Part shown: in pieces, positions 1-12,414 of the stretch
How the letters are laid out: the number at the start of each line of letters is the position of its first letter
How positions within the stretch are numbered: position 1 is the first letter of the stretch
Assembly (NCBI GenBank): GCA_009763385.1
Contig: CM019831.1
Span: 78,460,815 to 78,524,814, forward strand
Direction: 5' to 3'
DNA length: 64,000 nt
From: Coix lacryma-jobi var. lacryma-jobi
Taxonomy: Eukaryota > Streptophyta > Magnoliopsida > Poales > Poaceae
Program-made: the position numbers and the translations under genes
The notes under the pieces: model-generated
Seen by the model: the letters and a program-made list of their open reading frames with translations, nothing else
What the model was told of the DNA's origin: nothing
The model's database searches: none

Positions 1-103
1 CAAACATGAGTTTTGGGTCAAACGGAGATGATTGGGTAAAACAGCCCTCCCATACGAGTGTTGCGGCACCGTTCCTCCGGAAATGAAAGTGCCAAAAACC
101 CAC
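1..103. repeat. Truncated 103-bp monomer (first of 26)
   Basis: This monomer lacks 50 bp between two TGGGT motifs, leaving the junction GATTGGGTAAAACAGCCC (GACTGGGT at 5494). The same junction occurs in units starting at 1, 1787, 5465, 8473, 10867, 15215, 18685, 24721, 31869, 37786, 38807, 39832, 40857, 47848, 48869, 49894, 52290, 53311, 54336, 55358, 56381, 57401, 57810, 58834, 59856 and 60881. Each is 103 bp, except the one at 57810, which has lost one base. The shared breakpoint and shared linked variants (ACAGCCCTCCCATAC; the one at 24750 reads ATCAGCCC) point to one founding deletion by TGGGT microhomology, later spread by amplification. Eighteen of the 26 start after 31 kb. Confidence 0.92.
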
Positions 104-256
104 CAAACATGAGTTTTGGGTCAAACGGAGATGATTGGGTGCGTCCATTTTGAAAAATTCAACCGTGAGTTTTCCGGTGCATCAGTGGTGAAAATGGCCC
201 TTCTGCGCGAGTGTTGCGGCACCGTTCCTCCGGAAATGAAAGTGCCAAAAACCCAC
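104..256. repeat. Reference satellite monomer (153 bp)
   Basis: One full monomer, chosen as a ruler and numbered from CAAACAT. Three GAGTTTT boxes lie at monomer positions 8, 64 and about 106 (spacings 56, 42 and 55 bp). The third often varies, for example to GAGTGTT. Two TGGGT motifs lie near positions 33-37 and, in monomers of the CAGTGGGTAAAAC type, 83-87. A-rich tracts occur in GCGAAAAATTC and in GTGCCAAAAACCC near the end. The CentC/CentO-like segment is about positions 1-54; I do not recognise the remainder. The length is close to the 147 bp of a nucleosome core, which is common for plant centromeric satellites but does not prove centromere function. Confidence 0.9.
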
Positions 257-1718
257 CAAACACGAGTTTTGGGTCAAACAGAGATGATTGGGTGCGTCCG
301 TTGCGAAAAATTCAACCGTGAGTTTTTTGGTGCATCAGTGGTTAAAACGACCCTCCTGCGCGAGTTTTGCAGCACCGTTCCTCCAAAAATGAAAGTGCCA
401 AAAACCCACCAAACATGAGTTTCGGGTCAAACGGAGATGATTGGGTGCGTCCATTGTGAAAGATTGAACTGTTTGTTTTTCGGTGCATCCGTGGGTAAAA
501 TGGCCCTCCCGTACGAGTTTTGCGGCACCGTTCCTCTGGAAATGAAAGTGCCAAAAACCCACCAAACATGAGTTTTGGGTCAAACGGAGATGATTGGGTG
601 CGTCCGTTGTGAAAAATTCAACCATGAGTTTTTCGGTGCATCAGTGGGTAAAACGGCCCTCCCATACGAGTGTTGCGGCACCGTTCCTCTGGAAATGAAA
701 GTGCCAAAAACCCACCAAACATGAGTTTTGGGTCAAACAGAGATGATTGGGTGCGTCCATTTTGAAAAATTCAACTGTGAGTTTTCTGGTGCATCAGTGG
801 TGAAAACGGCCCTCATGCGCGAGTTTTGCGGCTCCGTTCCTCCGAAAATAAAAGTGCCAAAAACCCACCAAACAAGAGTTTTGGGTCAAACGGAGATGAT
901 TGGGTGCGTCCGTTGCGAAAAATTCAACCGTGAATTTTTCGATGCATCAGTGGTTAAAACGGCCCTCCTGTGCGAGTTTTGCGGCACCGTTCCTCCAAAA
1001 ATAAAAGTGCCAAAACCCCACCAAACATGAGTTTTGGGTCAAACGGAGATGATTGGGTGCGTCCGTTGCGAAAAATTCAATCGTTAGTTATTCGGTGCAT
1101 CAATGGATAAAACGGTCCTCCTGCGCGAGTTTTGCAGCACCGTTCCTCCAAAAATGAAAGTGTCAAAAACCCACCAAACATGAGTTTTGGGTTTAACGGA
1201 GATGATTGGGTGTGTCCGTTGCGAAAAATTCAATCGTGAGTTTTTCGGTGCATCAGTGGTTAAAACGGCCCTCCTACGCGAGTTTTGCAGCACCGTTCCT
1301 CCAAAAATGAAAGTGCCAAAAACCCACCAAACATGAGTTTCGGGTGAAACGGAGATGATTGGGTGCGTCCGTTGTGAAAGATTGAACTGTTTGTTTTTCG
1401 GTGCATCCGTTGGTAAAATGACCCTCTCGTACGTGTTTTGCGGCACCGTTCCTCCGGAAATGAAAGTGCCAAAAACCCACCAAACATGAGTTTTGGGTCA
1501 AACGGAGATGATTGGGTGCGTCCATTTTGAAAAATTCAACCGTGAGTTTTCCGGTGCATCAACGGTGAAAACGGCCCTGATGCGCGAGTTTTGCGGCTCC
1601 GTTCCTCTGAAAATAAAAGTGCCAAAACCCCACCAAACATGAGTTTTGGGTCAAACGGAGATGACTGGGTGCGTCCGTTGCGAAAAATTCAACCCTGAGT
1701 TTTTCGGTGCATCAGTGG

Positions 1719-2951
1719 TTAAAACGGCCCTCCTGCGCGAGTTTTGCAGCACCGTTCCTCCAAAAATAATAGTGCCAAAAACCCACCAAACATGAGTTTT
1801 GGGTCAAACGGAGATGATTGGGTAAAACAGCCCTCCCATACGAGTGTTGCGGCACCGTTCCTCCGGAAATGAAAGTGCCAAAAACCCACCAAACATGAGT
1901 TTTGGGTCAAACGGAGATGATTGGGTGCGTCCATTTTGAAAAATTCAACCGTGAGTTTTCCGGTGCATCAGTGGTGAAAATGGCCCTTCTGCGCGAGTGT
2001 TGCGGCACCGTTCCTCCGGAAATGAAAGTGCCAAAAACCCACCAAACACGAGTTTTGGGTCAAACAGAGATGATTGGGTGCGTCCGTTGCGAAAAATTCA
2101 ACCGTGAGTTTTTCGGAGCATGAGCGGTTAAAACGACCCTCCTGCGCGAGTTTTGCAGCACCCTTCCTCCAAAAATGAAAGTGCCAAAAACCCACCAAAC
2201 ATGAGTTTCGGGTCAAACGGAGATGATTGGGTGCGTCCATTGTGAAAGATTAAACTGTTTTTTTTGTGCATCCGTGGGTAAAATAGCCCTCTAGTACGTA
2301 TTTTGCAGCACCGTTCCTTCGGAAATGAAAGTGCCAAAAACCCACCAAACACGAGTTTTGGGTCAAACAGAGATGATTGGGTGCGTCCGTTGTGAAAAAT
2401 TCAACTGTGAATTTTTTGGTGCATCAGAGGGTAAAATGACCCTCCTGCGCGAGTTTTGCGGCACCGTTCCTCCGGAAATGAAAGTGCCAAAAACCCACCA
2501 AACATGAGTTTTGGGTCAAATGGGGATGATTGGGTGCGTCCGTTGTGAAAAATTCAACCGTGAATTTTTCGGTGCACCAGTGGTGAAAAAATGGCCCTCC
2601 TGCGCGAGTTTTGCGGCACCATTCCTCCGGAAATGAAAGTGCCGAAAACCCACCAAACATGAGTTTTGGGTCAAACGGAGATGATTGGGTGCTTCCGTTG
2701 CGAAAAATTCAACCGTGAGTTTTTCGGTGCATCAGTGGTTAAAACGGCCCTCTTGCGCGAGTTTTGCAGCACCGTTCCTCCAAAAATAAAAGTGCCAAAA
2801 ACCCACCAAACATGAGTTTCGGGTCAAACGGAGATGATTGGGTGCGTCCATTGTGAAAGATTGAACTGTTTGTTTTTCGGTGCATCCGTGGGTAAAATGG
2901 CCCTCCCGTACGAGTTTTGCGGCACCGTTCCTTTGGAAATGAAAGTGCCAA
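1719..2951. repeat. Older satellite block, copy 1 of a 3,678-bp-offset duplication
   Basis: Truncated monomer, TTTTGAAAAATTC monomer, TGCATGAGCGG monomer, CCTCTAGTACGTATTT monomer and TCAAATGGGGATG monomer occur in the same order as at 5397-6645, with an offset of 3,678-3,679. Edges are approximate. Confidence 0.7.
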
Positions 2952-4399
2952 AAACCCACCAAATATGAGTTTTGGGTCAAACGGAGATGATTGGGTGCAT
3001 CCGTTGTGAAAAATTCAACCATGAGTTTTTTCAGTGCATCAGTTGGTAAAACGGCCCTCCCATACGAGTGTTGTGGCACCGTTCCTCCGGAAATGAAAGT
3101 GTCAAAAACCCACCAAACATGAGTTTTGGGTCAAACGGAGATGATTGGGTGCTTCCATTTTGAAAAATTCAACCGTGAGTTTTCCGGTGCATCACTGGTG
3201 AAAACGGCCCTCCTGCGCGAGTTTTGCGGCTCCGTTCCTCCGAAAATAAAAGTGCCAAAAACCCACCAAACATGAGTTTTGGGTCAAACGGAGATGATTG
3301 GGTGCGTTCGTTGCGAAAAATTCAACCGTGAATTTTTCGATGCATCAGTGGTTAAAACGGCCCTCCTGAGCGAGTTTTGCGGCACCGTTCCTCCGGAAAT
3401 AAAAGTGTCAAAAACCCACCAAACATGAGTTTTGGGTCAAACGGAGATGATTGGGTGCGTCCGTTTTGAAAAATTCAACCGTGAGTTTTCCGGTGCATCA
3501 GTGGTGAAAACGGCCCTCCTGCGCGAGTTTTGCGGCTCCGTTCCTCCGAAAATAAAAGTGCCAAAAACCCACCAAACATGAGTTTTGGGTCAAACGGAGA
3601 TGATTGGGTGCGTCCGTTGCGAAAAATTCAACCGTGAGTTTTTCGGTGCATCAGTGGGTAAAACGGCCCTCCTGCGCGAGTTTTGCGGCTCCGTTCCTCC
3701 GAAAATAAAAGTGCCAAAAACCGACCAAACATGAGTTTTGGGTCAAACGGAGATGATTGGGTGCGTCCATTGCGAAAAATTCAACCGTGAATTTTTCGAT
3801 GCATCAGTGGTTAAAACGGCCCTCCTGCACGAGTTTTGCGGCACCGTTCCTCCGGAAATAAAAGTGCCAAAAACCAACAAACATGAGTTTTGGGTCAAAT
3901 GGAGATGATTGGGTGCTTCCGTTGCGAAAAATTCAACCGTGAGTTTTTCAGTGAATCAGTGGTTAAAACGGCCCTCCTGCGCGAGTTTTGCAGCACCGTT
4001 CCTCCAAAAATAAAAGTGCCAAAAACCCACCAAACATGAGTTTTGGCTCAAACGGAGATGATTGGGTGCGTCCGTTGCGAAAAATTCAATCGTGAGTTTT
4101 TCGGTGCATCAGTGGTTAAAACGGCCCTCCTACGCGAGTTTTGCAGCACCGTTCCTCCAAAAATGAAAGTGCCAAAAACCCACAAAACATGAGTTTCGGG
4201 TGAAACGGAGATGATTGGGTGCGTCCGTTGTGAAAGATTGAACTGTTTGTTTTTCGGTGCATCCGTTGGTAAAATGGCCCTCTCGTACGTGTTTTGTGGC
4301 ACCGTTCCTCCGGAAATGAAAGTGTCAAAAACCCACCAAACATGAGTTTTGGGTCAAACGGAGATGATTGGGTGCGTCCGTTGTGAAAAATTCAACCAT

Positions 4400-4456
4400 T
4401 TTTTTTTGGGTCAAACGGAGATGATTGGGAGCGTCCGTTGTGAAAAATTCAACCAT
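4400..4456. repeat. 57-bp partial monomer at a recombination junction
   Basis: After TTCAACCAT the sequence runs into eight or more T and then GGGTCAAACGGAG, repeating the first third of a monomer before a second TTCAACCATGAG. The unit is therefore ~210 bp. GGGAGCG replaces GGGTGCG in the extra piece. An identical structure lies at 13842-13898, so the two sites share descent (offset ~9,444). Confidence 0.8.
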
Positions 4457-5396
4457 GAGTTTTTCGGTGCATCAGTGGGTAAAACGGCCCTCCCATACGA
4501 GTGTTGCGGCACCGTTCCTCCGGAAATGAAAGTGCCAAAAACCCACCAAACATGAGTTTTGGGTCAAACGGTGCTGCATGGGTGCGTCCGTTGTGAAAAA
4601 TTCAACCGTTTCTTTTTCGGTGCATCCGTGGGTAAAATGGCCCTCCCGTACGAGTTTTGAGGCACCGTTCCTCTGGAAATGAAAGTGCCAAAAGCAAACC
4701 AAACATGAGTTTTGGGTCAAATGGGGATGATTGGGTGCGTCCATTGTGAAAAATTCAACCGTGAGTTTTTCGATGCATCAGTGGTGAAAACGGCCCTCCT
4801 GCGCGAGTTTTGCGGCACCGTTCCTCCAAAAATAAAAGTGCCAAAAACCCACCAAACATGAGTTTTGGGTCAAACGGAGATGATTGGGTGCGTCCATTTT
4901 GAAAAATTCAACCGTGAGTTTTCCGGTGCATCAACGGTGAAAATGGCCCTGATGCGCGAGTTTTGCGGCTCCGTTCCTCTGAAAATAAAAGTGCCAAAAC
5001 CCCACCAAACATGAGTTTTGGGTCAAACGGAGATGATTGGGTGCGTCCATTTTGAAAAATTCAACCGTGAGTTTTCCGGTGCATCAACGGTGAAAACGGC
5101 CCTTATGCGCGAGTTTTGCGGCTCCGTTCCTCTGAAAATAAAAGTGCCAAAACCCCACCAAACATGAGTTTTGGGTCAAACGAAGATGATTGGGTGCGTC
5201 CGTTGCAAAAAATTCAACCCTGAATTTTTCGATGCATCAGTGGTTAAAACGGCCCTCCTGCGCGAGTTTTGCGGCACCATTCCTCCGGAAATGAAAGTGC
5301 CGAAAACCCACCAAACATGAGTTTTGGGTCAAACGGAGATGATTGGGTGCTTCCATTGCGAAAAATTCAACCGTGAGTTTTTCAGTGCATCAGTGG

Positions 5397-6645
5397 TTAA
5401 AACGGCCCTCCTGCGCGAGTTTTGCAGCACCGTTCCTCCAAAAATTTTAGTGCCAAAAACCCACCAAACATGAGTTTTGGGTCAAACGGAGATGACTGGG
5501 TAAAACAGCCCTCCCATACGAGTGTTGTGGCACCGTTCCTCCGGAAATGAAAGTGCCAAAAACCCACCAAACATGAGTTTTGGGTCAAACGGAGATGATT
5601 GGGTGCGTCCATTTTGAAAAATTCAACCGTGAGTTTTCTGGTGCATCAGTGGTGAAAATGGCCCTTCTGCGCGAGTGTTGCGGCACCGTTCCTCCGGAAA
5701 TGAAAGTGCCAAAAACCCACCAAACACGAGTTTTGGGTCAAACAGAGATGATTGGGTGCGTCCGTTGCGAAAAATTCAACCGTGAGTTTTTCGGTGCATG
5801 AGCGGTTAAAACGACCCTCCTGCGCGAGTTTTGCAGCACCGTTCCTCCAAAAATGAAAGTGCCAAAAACCCACCAAACATGAGTTTCGGGTCAAACGGAG
5901 ATGATTGGGTGCGTCCATTGTGAAAGATTAAACTGTTTTTTTTGGTGCATCCGTGGGTAAAATAGCCCTCTAATACGTATTTTGCGGCACCGTTCCTTCG
6001 GAAATGAAAGTGCCAAAAACCCACCAAACATGAGTTTTGGCTCAAACAGAGATGATTGGGTGCGTCCGTTGTGAAAAATTCAACCGTGAGTTTTTCGGTG
6101 CATCAGAGGGTAAAATGACCCTCCTGCGCGAGTTTTGCGGCACCGTTCCTCCGGAAATAAAAGTGCCAAAAGCCCACCAAACATGAGTTTTGGGTCAAAT
6201 GGGGATGATTGGGTGCGTCCGTTGTGAAAAATTCAACCGTGAATTTTTCGGTGCACCAGTGGTGAAAAAAAGGCCCTCCTGCGCGAGTTTTGCGGCACCA
6301 TTCCTCCGGAAATGAAAGTGCCGAAAACCCACCAAACATGAGTTTTGGGTCAAACGGAGATGATTGGGTGCTTCCGTTGCGAAAAATTCAACCGTGAGTT
6401 TTTCGGTGCATCAGTGGTTAAAACGGCCCTCTTGCGCGAGTTTTTCAGCACCGTTCCTCCAAAAATAAAAGTGCCAAAAACCCACGAAACATGAGTTTCG
6501 GGTCAAACGGAGATGATTGGGTGCGTCCATTGTGAAAGAATGAACTGTTTGTTTTTCGGTGCATCCGTGGGTAAAATGGCCCTCCCGTACGAGTTTTGCG
6601 GCACCGTTCCTCTGGAAATGAAAGTGCCAAAAACCCACCAAACAT
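5397..6645. repeat. Older satellite block, copy 2 of a 3,678-bp-offset duplication
   Basis: Matches 1719-2951 with several substitutions. Examples are GACTGGGTAAAAC at 5494 versus GATTGGGTAAAAC at 1816, and CCAAAAGCCCACC at about 6168. The divergence is clearly higher than between the duplicated blocks at 46-55 kb. Confidence 0.7.
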
Positions 6646-8788
6646 GAGTTTTGGGTCAAACGGAGATGATTGGGTGCGTCCGTTGTGAAAAATTCAACCA
6701 TGAGTTTTTCGGTGCATCAGTGGGTAAAACGGCCCTCCCATACGAGTGTTGCGGCACCGTTCCTCTGGAAATGAAAGTGCCAAAAACCCACCAAACATGA
6801 GTTTTGGGTCAAACAGAGATGATTGGGTGCGTCCATTTTGAAAAATTCAACTGTGAGTTTTTCGGTGCATCCGTGGGTAAAATGGCCCTCCCGTACGAGT
6901 TTTGCGGCACCATTCCTCTGGAAATGAAAGTACCAAAAACCCACCAAACATGAGTTTTGGGTCAAACGGAGATGATTGGGTGCATCCGTTGTGAAAAATT
7001 CAACCATGAGTTTTTCGGTGCATCAGTGGGTAAAACGGCCCTCCCATACGAGTGTTGTGGCACCGTTCCTCCGGAAATGAAAGTGTCAAAAACCCACCAA
7101 ACATGAGTTTTGGGTCAAACGGAGATGATTGGGTGCGTCCATTTTGAAAAATTCAACCGTGAGTTTTCCGGTGCATCAGTGGTGAAAACGGCCCTCCTGC
7201 GCGAGTTTTGCGGCTCCGTTCCTCCGAAAATAAAAGTGCCGAAAACCCACCAAACATGAGTTTTGGGTCAAACGGAGATGATTGGGTGCGTCCATTGTGA
7301 AAGATTGAACTGTTTGTTTTTGGTGCATCAGTGGGTAAAACGGCCCTCCCGTACATGTTTTGCGGCACCGTTCCTCCGGAAATGAAAGTGCCAAAAACCC
7401 ACCAAACATGAGTTTTGGGTCAAACGGAGATGATTGGGTGCGTCCGTTGCGAAAAATTCAACCGTGAATTTTTCGATGCATCAGTGGTTAAAACGGCCCT
7501 CCTGCGCGAGTTTTGCGGCACCGTTCCTCCGGAAATGAAAGTGCCGAAAACCCAACAAACATGAGTTTTGGGTCAAACGGAGATGATTGGGTGCTTCCGT
7601 TGCAAAAAATTCAACCGTGAGTTTTTCAGTGCATCAGTGGTTAAAACGGCCCTCCTGCGCGAGTTTTGCAGCACCGTTCCTCCAAAAATAATAGTGCCAA
7701 AAACCCACCAAACATGAGTTTTGGGTCAAACGGAGATGATTGGGTGCGTCCGTTGCGAAAAATTCAATCGTGAGTTTTTCGGTGCATCAGTGGTTAAAAC
7801 GGCCCTCCTACGCGAGTTTTGCAGCACCGTTCCTCAAAAAATGAAAGTGCCAAAAACCCACCAAACATGAGTTTCGGGTGAAACGGAGATGATTGGGTGC
7901 GTCCGTTGTGAAAGATTGAACTGTTTGTTTTTCGGTGCATCCGTTGGTAAAATGTCCCTCTCGTACGTGTTTTGCGGCACCGTTCCTCCGGAAATGAAAG
8001 TGCCAAAAACCCACCAAACATGAGTTTTGGGTCAAACGAAGATGATTGGGTGCGTCCATTTTGAAAAATTCAACCGTGAGTTTTCCGGTGCATCAATGGT
8101 GAAAACGGCCCTTATGCGCGAGTTTTGCGGCTCCGTTCCTCTGAAAATAAAAGTGCCAAAACCCCACCAAACATGAGTTTTGGGTCAAACGGAGATGATT
8201 GGGTGCGTCCGTTGCGAAAAATTCAACCGTGAATTTTTGGATGCATCAGTGGTTAAAACGGTCCTCCTGCGCGAGTTTTGCAGCACCATTCCTCCGGAAA
8301 TGAAAGTGCCGAAAACCCACCAAACATGAGTTTTGGGTCAAACGGAGATGATTGGGTGCTTCCGTTGCGAAAAATTCAACCGTGAGTTTTTCGGTGCATC
8401 AGTGGTTAAAACGGCCATCTTGCGCGAGTTTTGCAGCACCGTTCCACAAAAATAATAGTGCCAAAAACCCACCAAACATGAGTTTTGGGTCAAACGGAGA
8501 TGATTGGGTAAAACAGCCCTCCCATACGAGTGTTGCGGCACCGTTCCTCTGGAAATGAAAGTGCCAAAAACCCACCAAACATGAGTTTTGGGTCAAACGG
8601 AGATGATTGGGTGCGTCCATTTTGAAAAATTCAACCGTGAGTTTTCCGGTGCATCAGTGGTGAAAATGGCCCTTCTGCGCGAGTGTTGCGGCACCGTTCC
8701 TCCGGAAATAAAAGTGCCAAAAACCCACCAAACACGAGTTTTGGGTCAAACAGAGGTGATTGGGTGCGTCCGTTGCGAAAAATCAACC

Positions 8789-8793
8789 GTGAG
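8789..8793. other. Paralogous empty insertion site of the solo LTR
   Basis: A single GTGAG in AATCAACCGTGAGTTTTT. The satellite left of the LTR (truncated monomer at 18685) aligns to 8473 with an offset of 10,212. The satellite right of the LTR (for example 19543, 19907, 20364, 20764) aligns to 9051, 9415, 9872 and 10272 with an offset of 10,492. The 280-bp step equals the LTR plus one target duplication (278) plus two 1-bp losses in the left copy. Confidence 0.8.
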
Positions 8794-11700
8794 TTTTTCG
8801 GTGCATGAGCGGTTAAAACGACCCTCCTTCGCGAGTTTTGCAGCACCGTTCCTCCAAAAATGAAAGTGCCAAAACCCACCAAACATGAGTTTCGGGTCAA
8901 ACGGAGATGATTGGGTGCGTCCATTGTGAAAGATTGAACTGTTTTTTTTGGTGCATCCGTGGGTAAAATAGCCCTCTAGTACGTATTTTGCGGCACCGTT
9001 CCTTCGGAAATGAAAGTGCCAAAAACCCACCAAACATGAGTTTTGGGTCAAACAGAGATGATTGGGTGCGTCCGTTGTAAAAAATTCAACCGTGAGTTTT
9101 TCGGTGCATCAGAGGGTAAAATGACCCTCCTGCGCGAGTTTTGCGGCACCGTTCCTCCGGAAATGAAAGTGCCAAAAATCCACCAAACATGAGTTTTGGG
9201 TCAAACGGAGATGATTGGGTGCGTCCATTTAGAAAAATTCAACCGTGAGTTTTCCGGTGCATCTGTGGTGAAAACGGCCCTTATGCGCGAGTTTTGCGGC
9301 TCCGTTCCTCCGAAAATAAAAGTGCCAAAACCACGCAAAACATGAGTTTTGGGTCAAACGGAGATGATTGGGTGCGTCCGTTGCGAAAAATTCAACCGTG
9401 AATTTTTCGATGCATCAGTGGTTAAAACGGCCCTCCTGCGCGAGTTTTGCGGTACCGTTCCTCCGGAAATAAAAGTGCCAAAAACCCAACAAACATGAGT
9501 TTTGGGTCAAATGGAGATGATTGGGTGCTTCCGTTGCGAAAAATTCAACCGAGTTTTTCGGTGAATCAGTGGTGAAAATGGCCCTCCTGCGCGAGTTTTG
9601 CGGCACCGTTCCTCCGGGAATGAAAGTGCCAAAAACCCACCAAACATGAGTTTTGGGTCAAACGGAGATGATTGGGTGCGTCCGTTGTGAAAAATTCAAC
9701 TATGACTTTTTTGGTGCATCCGTGGGTAAAATAGCCCTCTAGTACGTATTTTGCGGCACCGTTCCTTCGGAAATGAAAGTGCCAAAAACCCACCAAACAT
9801 GAGTTTTGGGTCAAACGGAGATGATTGGGTGCGTCCGTTGTGAAAAATTCAACCGTGAGTTTTTCGGTGCATCAGAGGGTAAAATGACCCTCCTGCGCGA
9901 GTTTTGCGGCACCGTTCCTCCGGAAATGAAAGTGCCAAAAACCCACCAAACATGAGTTTTGGGTCAAATGGGGATGATTGGGTGCGTCCGTTGTCAAAAA
10001 TTCAACCGTGAATTTTTCGGTGCACCAGTGGTGAAAAAATGGACCTCCTGCACCAGTTTTGCGGCACCATTCCTCCGGAAATGAAAGTGCCGAAAACCCA
10101 CCAAACATGAGTTTGGGGTCAAACGGAGATGATTGGGTGCTTCCGTTGTGAAAAATTCAACCGTGAGTTTTTCGGTGCATCAGTGGTTAAAACGGCCCTC
10201 CTGCGTGAGTTTTGCAGCGCCGTTCCTCCAAAAATAAAAGTGCCAAAAACCCACCAAACATGACTTTTGGGTCAAACGGAGATGATTGGGTGCGTCCGTT
10301 GCGAAAAATTCAATCGTGAGTTTTTCGGGGCATCAATGGTTAAAACGGTCCTCCTGCGCGAGTTTTGCAGCTCCGTTCCTCCAAAAATGAAAGTGTGAAA
10401 AACCCACCAAACATGAGTTTCGGGTGAAACAGAGATGATTGGGTGCGTCCGTTGTGAAAGATTGAAATGTTTGTTTTTCGGTGCATCCGTGGGTAAAATG
10501 GCCCTCCGGTACGTGTTTTGCGGCACCGTTCCTCCGGAAATGAAAGTGCCAAAAACCCACCAAACATGAGTTTTGGGTCAAACGGAGATGATTGGGTACG
10601 TCCGTTGTGAAAAATTCAACCGTGAATTTTTCGGTGCATCAGTGCTGAAAACGACCCTCCTGTGCGAGTTTTGCGGCTCCGTTCCTCCGGAAATAAAAGT
10701 GCCAAAAGCCTACGAAACATGAGATTTGGGTCAAACGAAGATGATTGGGTGCGTCTGTTGCGAAAAATTCAACCGTGAGTTTTTCGGTGCATCAGTGGTT
10801 AAAACGGCCCTCCTGCGCGAGTTTTGCAGCACTGTTCCTCCAAAAATGAAAGTGCCAAAAATCCACCAAACATGAGTTTTGGGTCAAACGAAGATGATTG
10901 GGTAAAACAGCCCTCCCATACGAGTGTTTTGGCACCGTTCCTCCGGAAATGAAAGTGCCAAAAACCCACCAAACATGAGTTTTGGGTCAAACGGTGATAA
11001 TTGGGTGCGTCCATTTTGAAAAATTCAACCGTGAGTTTTCCGGTGCATCAGTGGTGAAAATGGCCCTTCTGCGCGAGTGTTGCGGCACCGTTCCTCCGGA
11101 AATGAAAGTGCCAAAAACCCACCAAACATGAGTTTTGGGTCAAATGGGGATGATTGGGTGCGTCCGTTGTGAAAAATTCAACCGTGAATTTTTCGGTGCA
11201 CCAGTGGTGAAAAAATGGCCCTCCTGCGCGAGTTTTGCGGCACCATTCCTCCGGAAATGAAAGTGCCGAAAACCCACCAAACACGAGTTTTGGGTCAAAC
11301 AGAGTTGATTGGGTGCGTCCATTACGAAAAATTCAACCGTGAGTTTTTCGGTGCATCAGTGGTTAAAACGGCCCTCCTGCGCGAGTTTTGCAGCACTGTT
11401 CCTCCAAAAATGAAAGTGCCAAAAATCCACCAAATAGGAGTTTTGGGTCAAACGGAGATGATTGAGTGCGCCATTGTGAAAAATTCAACCATGAGTTTTC
11501 GGTGCATCAGTGGGTAAAACGGCCCTCCCATACGAGTGTTGCGGCACCGTTCCTCCGGAAATGAAAGTGTCAAAAACCCACCAAACATGAGTTTTGGGTC
11601 AAACAGAGATGATTGGGTGCGTCCGTTGCGAAAAATTCAACCGTCAGTTTTTCGGTGCATCAGTGGTTAAAACGACCCTCCTCCGCGAGTTTTGCAGCAC

Positions 11701-11950
11701 CGTTCCTCCAAAAATGAAAGTGCCAAAAACCCACCAAACATGAGTTTCGGGTCAAACGGAGATGATTGGGTGCGTCCATTGTGAAAGATTGAACTGTTTG
11801 TTTTTCGGTGCATCCGTGGGTAAAATGGCCCTCCCGTACGAGTTTTGCGGCACCATTCCTCTGGAAATGAAAGTACCAAAAACCCACCAAACATGAGTTT
11901 TGGGTCAAACGGAGATGATTGGGTGCGTCCGTTGTGAAAAATTCAACCAT

Positions 11951-12006
11951 GAGTTTTGGGTCAAACGGAGATGATTGGGTGCGTCCGTTGTGAAAAATTC
12001 AACCAT
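11951..12006. repeat. 56-bp partial monomer duplication (box 2 joined to box 1)
   Basis: AACCATGAGTTTTGGGTC joins the second GAGTTTT box to the sequence that normally follows the first. The next GAG is 56 bp on, exactly the box 1 to box 2 distance. This is a clean out-of-register exchange at the ATGAGTTTT microhomology and gives a 209-bp monomer. Confidence 0.85.
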
Positions 12007-12414
12007 GAGTTTTTCGGTGCATCAGTGGGTAAAATGGCCCTCCCATACGAGTGTTGCGGTACCGTTCCTCCGGAAATGAAAGTGCCAAAAACCCACCAAA
12101 CATGAGTTTTGGGTCAAACGAAGATGATTGGGTGCGTCCATTGTGAAAAATTCAACCGTGAGTTTTCCGGTGCATCAGTGGTGAAAACGACCCTCCTGCG
12201 CGAGTTTTGCGGCTCCGTTCCTCCGGAAATAAAAGTGCCAAAAACCCACCAAACATGAGTTTTGGGTCAAACGGAGATGATTGGGTGCGTCCGTTGCGAA
12301 AAATTCAACCGTGAATTTTTCGATGCATCAGTGGTTAAAACGGCCCTCCTGCGCGAGTTTTGCGGCACCGTTCCTCCGGAAATGAAAGTGCCAAAAACCC
12401 ACCAAACATGAGTT

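Noticed and set aside
4396..4410. T-run as a Pol III terminator or transposon tail
   Set aside because: It lies at the joint of a partial monomer duplication, occurs identically at 13.84 kb, and has no associated gene or target duplication.
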